Positions 55,703 to 64,000 of a stretch of DNA of 64,000 nucleotides are shown piece by piece. Location: the NCBI GenBank assembly GCA_025766275.1, contig JAFKAC010000001.1, positions 124,001 to 188,000 on the forward strand, in the 5' to 3' direction. Origin of the DNA: Lactarius indigo (Eukaryota > Basidiomycota > Agaricomycetes > Russulales > Russulaceae). Position 1 is the stretch's first letter. Each line of letters starts with the position of its first letter. Under the pieces are notes generated by a model. The model did no database searches. It saw only the letters and a list, made by a program, of their open reading frames with translations, and had not been told where the DNA came from. The position numbers were made by a program, and so were the translations under genes.

Positions 55703-58320
55703 ATGCCCCAAGCTCTCGAGAGTACTAATATGACCAGGGTAGATATAGGCACGAGCGGAGGTACGTTACTCTCGCTTGTCTCTATCTATCCTCACCCTTC
55801 TCATCAGCTACTGCCACCCCCATAGGCGATCACCCGCATTCGTTCCAGTCGGGCCCGACTCCAGAACTACGGGGGGTGTCTAACTTTGTCAACGGTTCAG
55901 GGCCTATTTTCTCCATGTATCTCGAAATGGTGACGGAAGAGGACAAGAAGATGGTCGAAGGATGGAAAGCGGACGCTGATGGCATTATCATCTTTGTACG
56001 TCACTATTTCCCAATCTTGTGCACTGCTTCACACTCACCTCTCATAGACCGGTTTATTCTCTGCTGCAGTTGCATCGTTGATCTCAGTGTCCATTCAGGA
56101 CATTCGACCAAACCCCCAGGACACCTCCAATTTCTACCTCGCAAATATCTATCAGACTCTCGCCAACCCAAACATTTCGAGTTCCCTTCCTACTTCCCCA
56201 CCCCCATTTTCTCCGCCAAACTATGCTGTTTGGGTGAACGCACTTTTGTTCTTGAGCTTGGTGATCAGTATCAGCTGTGCTCTACTCGCGACGTTGCTCC
56301 AGCAGTGGGCACGAAGATACCTCAAAGTCACTCAGCCACGTTACAGTCTACACAAGCGAGCACGGATCCGTGCGTTCTTCTTCGAAGGTGTCGACAAGTT
56401 CCTCCTTCCGTGGGCGGTCGAGGCCTTGCCCACGCTGCTACATGTTTCCCTGTTCCTATTCTTTGCCGGGATATCCGTATTCCTGTGGAATGTTAACCTC
56501 ACAATTCTCAAGTTGGTGCTGTCGTGGATTGGCATTTGCACAGCTCTTTACGGGTGCATCACGTTCGTTCCGATCCTTCGTCATGACAGCCCATACCACA
56601 CCCCACTCTCATTACCGGCACGGCACATCGTCACTGGGATATCATATCTTATTTTTCGGGCTCTTCGGAGGCTCGCTGCGAGGCTCTATCGGCTTAACTA
56701 CTTTAGTATTATATCTTACACCCACTTTATATCCCTGGAGGAAAGATATCGCAAACAGTTTGTACAGGGCATGCAGAGAACAGCTGAGAAAACTGCCCTG
56801 GACGCACCATCGGAGATCGATACTCGCGCCTTGATGTGGACATTCGACAGTTTGGACGAAGACCATGAACTAGAGCGCTTCTTTTCAGGCTTACCTGGCT
56901 TCCTCAGCTCGAAAGTCGTCGACGATCCCCTACTTGGTCTCACTGAAGAGCAAACGGAGAAGCTTTCGGATGGTTTAATGGGGTTGTTGGATGTCACTTT
57001 CTCGTCCGATTTACTACCTGACCCTGTCAAAGACCGGAGGGCCATCATCTGCGCGAAGGCTTTCAATCCAGCACACATTCCCAGGGTATATTATGTCTTT
57101 AACAATATTTGGTCCCGATGTCAATCTAGTGGTCCGGTGTCTGCCGCAATTGTGCAGATTGTGAACGGATGGAGCAATGACCAGGGTAATGATCCTTATT
57201 TGGTAGCGACTATCTGCGAGACCATCGCAAGGGCACGACAGCGCGATGACTCCTGGTTCATTCTCGCCTCCCGTGAACTGGGCATCCAAGAACCCATCCT
57301 TCGAGAGTACGCCACACAAGGTGACAGCCTGTCACTTGCCATCTTGATTCACATCGCTCGTCGGCAATTTGTCTATTTATGGGGGGCCTGGCCCATTTTT
57401 ATTTTCTCGTCCGTTTTGGAAGCGGCTTCGAAGTTCAATGTGGAAGATACATTACCTGAACTGCAGCACGAGTTCTGTGCTCTCTGGAACCAAGCACGGA
57501 GTGATGACAGTTGGCGGGTGGCGCGGACTCTCCTCAGACCGATTCGGAACGTCTACGCTACTCTACATCGAGAGACCGATTCTTCCCCAATAGGCAGTGA
57601 TCTATGGAGTCCATCCTCATATCCGATGTGCAACGTCGCTGGTCATTCTCTGGACTCACCATCTCATATCCATAATGACTCTTCCTCCACGACCTCTTCC
57701 CGATCAGACCTGCGTGATAAAGCTGCGCTGACCCCTGCTTCTCTTGCTGGTCCCGATGTGTCTTCCTCGTCTGTGCCTGCCCCACTTCATATCGACGACA
57801 GCCTCACGGATGTGCCACCGCTCGACAACTTTCACTCCGTTCATCAGACGGTCATCGAAAGCCCCTGGACTCCTTTTTCCTCGCCAGATATAGCCAACTC
57901 AGGTACAACGATGTCACGCTCCACTCCCGAAACATTCACATCCGCCTCACCTCTCACCTCTACCCAACCCGCTGTCTTTGCTCTTCAGCACAACCAAGTC
58001 CTCCTAGCGCCTTCTGATGAACCAAACCTGCCATCTTCAACCGTTTCTAATCCGGTCCTCGACAGTATACTTCCTGCAGGTGCGTTGCCGTCTTCACACT
58101 CATCGCTGACCTAACCCTATCTCTCACCTCCCTGCCAGAATCCCGTCGCTCGATAATGGTCACTGCTCCCAGCGCTTCATCAGAACCGACCTCTGTACCT
58201 GATGTAGGTGCTGCTACCGAAGGGGATGCTAGTCAGAACCTTAGATTGCGCGAGAACAAGGATGCTCTCGATCCCCCCTCTGTGAATCGAGCGATACACG
58301 AAACACTTTGCCGACCCTAG
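55703..58320 (+). CDS. DUF6535-family membrane protein, gene G (tail truncated, 813 aa)
   Basis: Exons 55703-55760, 55826-55995, 56048-58079 and 58139-58320, with GT-AG introns. N-terminus MPQALESTNMTRVDIGTSG, then SNFVNGSGPIFSMYLEMVTE and TGLFSAAVASLISVSIQDIR. Membrane helices: YAVWVNALLFLSLVISISC, LLHVSLFLFFAGISVFLW and SWIGICTALYGCITFVPIL. The tail has DDSLTDVPPLDNFHSVHQT, nearly identical to gene F. In the last exon, after NRAIHE, a small deletion changes the frame and gives a stop (LCRP). The conserved WEP...HDIV coding sequence is still visible out of frame to 58440. Recent duplicate of F. Probably still able to make the membrane and middle domains. Confidence 0.82.
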
Positions 58321-58440
58321 GTACCATCGGTCACTGACTCGAACATAGATATCGCGGGACCTTCACTGTGGGAACCAAATGCCGAGCGTATAGGAGATAA
58401 TTTCCTACATCATTCGCACGGCCGACACGATATTGTTTGA

Positions 58441-58737
58441 CGCACCCCCAAAATCTCTTAGATGTGCATGTGTGATAAGGCATATATTCGTGTTGGGACT
58501 TCTATATCGCTACATCCATACGTTCAATAGCTTCTCTCGTCTTGCGTGTATACTGTCTTATTACGCGATACAATACCGTGGAGAAATATGTGTAAGCTCG
58601 AGTAGTATGGGGTGGTGCGAGTGAGGAGTCTCGACTTTCGCCTTGATCCACTGCGGGCTAGTGGACTTGCCTGGAAGTGACGTGGAAACTTCTGCGCGCA
58701 TCTGGGTAGCCATCCGTGTCTCTGCAGCTTCTATAGT
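58441..58737. other. 3' flank of gene G running into fragment H
   Basis: Conserved DUF6535 downstream sequence. It changes abruptly at about 58738 into the coding tail of another copy, a likely recombination junction. Confidence 0.5.
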
Positions 58738-59436
58738 TCCGTTTCCAGTCCCAATGCGCCCTCCTTGTCTGTGCCTACCCCACTTTGTGCTGATGAAAGC
58801 CTCACGGGAGTGTCACCACTAGACGATGTCCACCACCAGACCTCTCATCAGATGGCCACCAAAAGTTCCTCCATTCCTGTCACCTCTGGTTTAATGATGC
58901 CCCCTACTTCCGCAACCTCGACATTCGCCCCTCTTTCCTCTCACTCTCCATCCACTTCCAATGACCTCCAGCACAACCCAGACCTCTTGGCATCGTCCGA
59001 CTCACCGAATTTCCCACCTTCAGCATCCTTTGATCTCAACAATGTTCTTCCTCCCGGTGCACCGCTATCTTCACACCTGCCCACGACCTGATTTGACCAC
59101 TCACCGTCTTCCCTAGAATCCCATCTAATGGTTACCACTGTTCCCAGTGCCTTTCAACGGCTGACCCCTGCAACCGACCTCGGAATTGCTGCCAAGGACA
59201 ATGGTAGCTTGAAACTCAGTTCACATAAGGATACTGACGCTCTTGACCCACCCTTGGTGAATCGCACGATCTACGCAAATAATGTGACCCTAGATCTTCT
59301 ACCTCAATCCCCGTCACCAGTATTGATTACTGACTCAGACGTAGCCATTGCGCGTCCTTCGCAGCAGGAACCTAATACCGAGCATACAGGAGACTATCTT
59401 CCACATCCTTCACATTTCCCGTACGATATTGTTTGA
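58738..59436 (+). pseudogene. DUF6535-family fragment H (tail exons only)
   Basis: Only the Pro/Ser-rich end of exon 3 (SVPTPLCADESLTGVSPLDD, DLQHNPDLLASSDSPNFPP) and the last exon remain. The final intron is intact (59057-59116, GT-AG, phase 1). The last exon ends EPNTEHTGDYLPHPSHFPYDIV with the standard stop at 59436. No start, membrane domain or middle region. Probably a product of unequal recombination between array members. It would be expressed only if fused to an upstream exon. Confidence 0.82.
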
Positions 59437-61060
59437 CGCGTCCCCTGATCTCTTAGACGTACACGTGACAGGGTATATATTTCTGTTGGGTTGTCGATGT
59501 GAACATATCATCATTCAATACCTTTTCACGTTTTTGTGTATGTACCTTACAAGTTAAAAATACCGTGATGAAAACGTGTAAACTCACGTAGAGCGGGAAA
59601 AATATGACCAAAGGGTCTCAATCTCCATCTTGACCCATTGTGGGTCGATGAGCACACCTGGGAGTGATGCGGCGTGGTTTCTGCATGCGAGTGCTTCAAG
59701 GCACGCATGCTGTCCAACCCGCTAATTCGGAACATCCCAAGGTGTGAGAACCGTGGATACACTTTCATGGCGAACTTGAAGAGCGAGCCAGTCAAAATTT
59801 AATGATGACAGGACCGTGGAGATCACATCGAGTGCGGCGAGCTGTGTCGCCTGCTATGTTGGGTCTAGCGATCGGGCGTGCGCGAGCCTGCAGTGGTAGG
59901 CTGTGACTCTCCAAGTGCATAGGGAGCGGGGCATGTCAGCAGGTAAGACATGGAAAGAGGCAGAGGATATACTGCTGCTCCGCTTTGAAATCGACAAAGT
60001 GCTCCAAGAAATTGTACTTCTCCCACGGCATTATCTCCCATTTCTTGCATTTGCGTAGGTGAACTGCAGAACGTGCAGCGCGCGGCTTGTGTTGACAAGG
60101 TCTAGGAGCGCGAGATATAAACCTGGAGATAGTGGGAAGGCTTTCGTGCGGGGATATTAAACACGTTCGTCAGGCTTCAGTGGATGAATAATTGAGAGCT
60201 AGGGATGAGGCAAGGACGTACATGCGGTGCTTGATCGTGGGCTCCTTAGTCGCGGATATGACGATTGACGAGGGGTCGGCCACATGTTTCTTATTCTGGA
60301 GAGTAGACCTGAGCGAAGTATCTAGGTAATGAGTGGGTGACAAAAGCCATTAACGTCAGATGGACTTCGCCATGTCGAATTCATAATGGGTGTCGCCAAC
60401 ACGCTGTAAAAAGCGAAGCGCGGCACTATGCGGGGGTTGGTGTCCAAGGAGGGCGCAACGGACGCTCATTCCGGTGATTTTTTCGCGGAGAATGGGTAGG
60501 CCGTAATCGGTAGCGAGGTTGAAGGAGAGTAAAATGGGTCTGCGAGTAGATTCCAAGTTGTGCATGTGCGCCGGTTTCGATCCCAATACGGTATCGCGGA
60601 ATATTGGAGACACATAGAACCGTGAGTGGACCTAGGAGTCGGAAGTAAGTGGTGCCGGGAAAGCGTTTGAGCATGGCGTGCATGAAGCGAAACATTGAGG
60701 ATGAGAAGACGTGACAGAACGAATCAGACGCAAAAAGCGGGGATCCGGGTGACGCCGGTGTAACGGATACCATTCATATTTCTTTGGTCTTGCACTTCCA
60801 TGGGGCGTATATCATTGACGTATGAAAACAAAAGTTTTCCACTGCAGTGGCTTATTTAGGCGACGGGAGGATGGCTGAGGAATTGACAAGACAGTGACGT
60901 CGATCATCGAGCGCTTGCAGTTCGGCCGTTCCCGTACCTCATGTAAGCCTCATGGTGGCTTAGAGTACAACTGACGAAGAGCGGCCAATCTTAACGAGCT
61001 CAACGCGATCCATCTTTCCCAAATTTATTCTCGACAATCAACTCACTCCATAACCACTCA
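59437..61060. other. spacer upstream of gene I
   Basis: It has conserved 3'-flank sequence to about 59800 and minus-strand remnants at 59865-60098 and 60356-60613. The latter reads SFNLATDYGLPILREKITG and LGHQPPHSAALRFLQRVGD, is related to 53260-53400, and is the best-preserved piece of the antisense sequence. TGACGTC (60895-60901) and ATCGAGCGCTTGC (60906-60918) precede gene I. Confidence 0.45.
60906..60918 (+). promoter_or_regulatory. shared upstream motif before gene I
   Basis: ATCGAGCGCTTGC, about 143 bp before the start codon, with TGACGTC five bases upstream. Confidence 0.4.
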
Positions 61061-63859
61061 ATGTCCCAAGTTCTCGAGAGTGTCAACATGACCGGGGTAG
61101 ATATAGGCCCGGGTAGAGGTACCGTGCTCCCACCTGTCTCTATCTTCGCCATTCCCACTTACCACTCCCACTCCCATAGGCAACCACTCATATCCACCCC
61201 AGTCAGCCCAGATTCATGAACCACGGGGAATGTCTAACTTTGTCGATGGATCAGGACCTATTTTCTCCATGTATCTAGAAATGGCGACGGAAGAAGACAA
61301 GAAGATGGTAGAAGGATGGAAAGCGGACGCCGATGGCATTCTCATCTTTGTGCGTCACTACCTCTGAATGCTTTGCAGTACCTCACATCTTTTATAGACT
61401 GGTTTATTCTCTGCTGCGGTCGCATCCTTGATCTCAGTATCCGTTCAGGATATTCGACCGAACCCACAAGATACTTCCAACTTCTACCTTGCAAATATCT
61501 ATAAGACTCTCGCTGACCCTGGATCCAACATTTCTAGCTCCCTCCCTGCTTCCCCACCCCCATTTACTCCGCCAAACTATGCCATTTGGGTGAACGCGCT
61601 TTTGTTCTTGAGCTTGGTCATCAGTATCAGCTGCGCACTACTCGCGACGTTACTTCAGCAATGGGCACGGAGATACCTCAAGGTCACTCAACCACGTTAC
61701 AGTCCACACAAGCGAGCATGGATCCGTGCGTTCTTTTTCGAAGGCGTCGACAAGTTTCTCCTTCCGTGGGCGGTCGAGGCCTTACCCACGCTGCTACATG
61801 TTTCCCTGTTCCTGTTCTTTGCCGGCATCTCTGTATTCTTGTGGAACGTTAATCTGACGATTTTCAAATTGGTGCTGTCATGGATCGGCATTTGCACTGC
61901 TTTGTACGGGTGCATCACGGTCGTCCCAATCTTTCGTCACGACAGCCCATACCACACCCCACTCTCATTACCAGCATGGCACATTGCCACTGGGATATCA
62001 TATTTCATTTTTCGTGCTCTTCGGAGGCTCACTATGTCAAACTATATTTTTCCTCGATCCTTTTTTCGCTTTAAAAACCTGGAGGAAGAATATCGCAGAA
62101 TGTTGGTACAGGGAATGCAGAAGACGGCTGAGGAAACAGCTCTAAATGCACCATCGGAGATCGATACTCGTGCCTTTCTGTGGACATTTGACAGTTTGGA
62201 CGAAGACCACGAACTGGAGCGCTTCTTTTCTGGCTTACCTGACTTCCGCAGCTCAAATGTCGTCGACGATCCTCTGCCCCATCTGACTGGAAAGCAAAAG
62301 TCGAAGCTTTCGGAGGGATTAATGGGGTTGTTGCACGTCACATTCTCATCCGATTTGCTGCCTGACACTGTCAAAGATCGGCGGGCCATCATCTGCGCGA
62401 AGGCTTGCGATCCAGCACACATTCCCGGGGTATTTGGGGTCATTAACAAGATTTTGTCCAGATACCAATATAGTGGTCCGATCTCCGCCGAAATTGTGCG
62501 GATTATGACTGGATGGGGCAATAATACTGATTTTGTAGCTGCAGTTCGCATGGTTGTCCCAAGGGTACAGCAGCGCGATGACTCTTGGTTTAGTATCGCC
62601 TGCAATGAACTGGGCATCCAAGAACCCGTCCTCCGAGAGTATGCCACACACGGTGACAGCCTGTCACTTGCCATCTTGATCCACATGACTCGCCAACAAT
62701 ATAACCATTTCGGGGATGGGACCTGGCCAGATTACGACTTCTCATACGTTCTAGAAGCGGCTTCGAAATTCGATGCGCAAGATACGTCACCGAAACTGCA
62801 GCACGAGTTCTGTGCTCTCTGGAACCAAATTGTTCTCAAAGCACAGAGCTTGGTACAAAGTGTCGTATTTGACAGTGATGATCGGGAGATGACGCGAGAT
62901 GTCCTCAGACCGATTCGAAACGTCTACATCGCTCTTCATCGTGACACCGATTCTGCCGTATTTGGCTGGCCACTGTGGATGTCATCCGCATATCCATTGT
63001 GTACCGTCCCTGGCCATCGTCCCGACTCAGTACCCCACATTCACGACGAATCTACCTCCGCCACCATTACACACGCTGTCCTGTGCGGTAACGCTGCACT
63101 GGTTTCTGCTTCCCTCGCCATTGCTGAGTCGCCTTCCTCGTCCACACCCTCCCCACTTCGTGTCGACGAAACCCTCACGGATGTGCCACCACTCGACAAC
63201 TCCCACCCCAATCATCAGACAATCACCGAAAGCCTCTCCGTTCCTGTTACCTCACCAGATCCAGCCAACGGTGGCGCAGTACAGGACATCGTCATATCAG
63301 GAATAACAATGCCGCACTCCACTCTCGAATCTTCCATATCCGTCCCACCTCTTTCCACTATCTCGCCACCCGCTGTCTTTTCCCTCCAGCACAACGAAGA
63401 AGTCCCGGCGCCTTCCAATGACCGAACCCCCCCACGTTCGGCTTCTACACCAGTTCTCGACAATATACTTCCTACAGGTGCGTTGGCGTCTTCGCTCTTA
63501 CTCATGAACCAATCTTACCATCACTGTTTTTCTTAGGATCACGTCACTCGATCATGGTCACCGCTGCTCATAGTGCTTCTCCAGGGCCAACATCTGCACC
63601 CGATATGGGTGTTGCTGCCGAGGACGATGGTGGCCATAAGCTTGGTTTGCACAGGGACGAGGACCCTCTTGTTTCGGTAAATCGGACAATCCACGCAAAC
63701 ACTGTGCCGGCCCAAGATCTTCCACCACAGCCCCCGTCACTGTCACCGGTCACTGACTCAGACATAGCCATCAGGGGTCCTTCAATGTGGGAACCGGATG
63801 CTGAGCATACAGGAGATCGTCCTCCCTATCCGTCACATGGACAGTACGATATCGTCTAA
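61061..63859 (+). CDS. DUF6535-family membrane protein, gene I (one-base insertion in exon 2; 876 aa if corrected)
   Basis: Exons 61061-61118, 61180-61350, 61398-63477 and 63537-63859, with GT-AG introns. Exon 2 is 171 nt instead of the 170 nt seen in B, C, E, F and G. The extra base is in a run of four A after GAAGGATGG (61315-61323), where the others have three. It shifts WKADADG into another frame, so the gene is a pseudogene or this is a sequencing error. The rest is well preserved: TGLFSAAVASLISVSVQDIR, helices YAIWVNALLFLSLVISISC, LLHVSLFLFFAGISVFLW and SWIGICTALYGCITVVPIF, the motif DETLTDVPPLDNSH, and the end GPSMWEPDAEHTGDRPPYPS...YDIV. Confidence 0.8.
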
Positions 63860-64000
63860 TGAGCCTCCCAATCTCTTAGATGCGCGTTTGTGATAAGCAT
63901 AAATTTTTGTCGGCTCTCAATGTCGTACCGCTACCCTAAATACCTTTTCTTTTAATGTCTCTATACTGTCCTATTGCGCGGTAAAATACCATGGTGTAAT
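63860..64000. other. 3' flank of gene I, cut by window end
   Basis: Resembles the flank after genes C and F (tctcttagatgcgcgt..., ...actgtcctattgcgcggta). Confidence 0.5.

Overview
The window is fungal nuclear DNA. It most likely comes from an agaricomycete basidiomycete. The evidence is many short GT-AG introns of about 47-75 nt, a Ty1/copia element, a Ty3/gypsy chromovirus, Tnp2 (CACTA-type) and hAT transposons, NACHT-WD40 STAND proteins with long near-identical WD40 arrays, and a tandem family of four-helix membrane proteins of the DUF6535 type that is expanded in Agaricomycetes. I cannot name the species. No rRNA, tRNA or CRISPR feature was recognised. All family names come from reading motifs, not from a database search.

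Layout. 1-8.7 kb is a transposon nest. A copia element (minus strand) sits inside the 3' end of a chromovirus (plus strand). That chromovirus is itself inserted in a Tnp2 transposase gene (minus strand). 9.4-14.3 kb holds a broken DUF6535 copy (A) and an intact one (B). 16.9-20.9 kb is a complete-looking hAT element with a perfect 17-bp TIR and perfect 8-bp target duplication, inserted about 230 bp upstream of DUF6535 gene C (21.2-23.9 kb). 26.3-31.9 kb and 36.7-42.3 kb are two paralogous NLR-like genes (C2 domain, N-terminal signalling-type region, NACHT, 14 WD40 repeats). Pseudogene D lies between them, so the block [DUF6535 - NLR] has been duplicated with an offset of about 10.5 kb. 43.5-63.9 kb continues the DUF6535 array with genes E, F, G, a 3' fragment H and gene I. 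Long intergenic spacers in the array also share sequence, including decayed antisense coding remnants.

Gene models. Full GT-AG models with consistent phases could be built by comparing paralogues. B (886 aa), C (868 aa) and F (858 aa) are intact. E has lost a splice acceptor, G has a truncated tail, and I carries a one-base insertion in exon 2. Both NLRs give complete reading frames (1696 and 1709 aa). In NLR1 the frame is intact only because a one-base deletion coincides with a perfect new splice donor, so that 56 nt which are coding in NLR2 can be removed as an intron.

How the genes may work together. STAND/NACHT-WD40 proteins are known fungal surveillance and allorecognition receptors. 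The interleaving of two such genes with at least eight copies of one membrane-protein family is the most interesting property of the window. A functional link (receptor plus membrane effector or guarded protein) is only an inference from co-duplication. Lineage-specific tandem expansion without a functional link is the null model.
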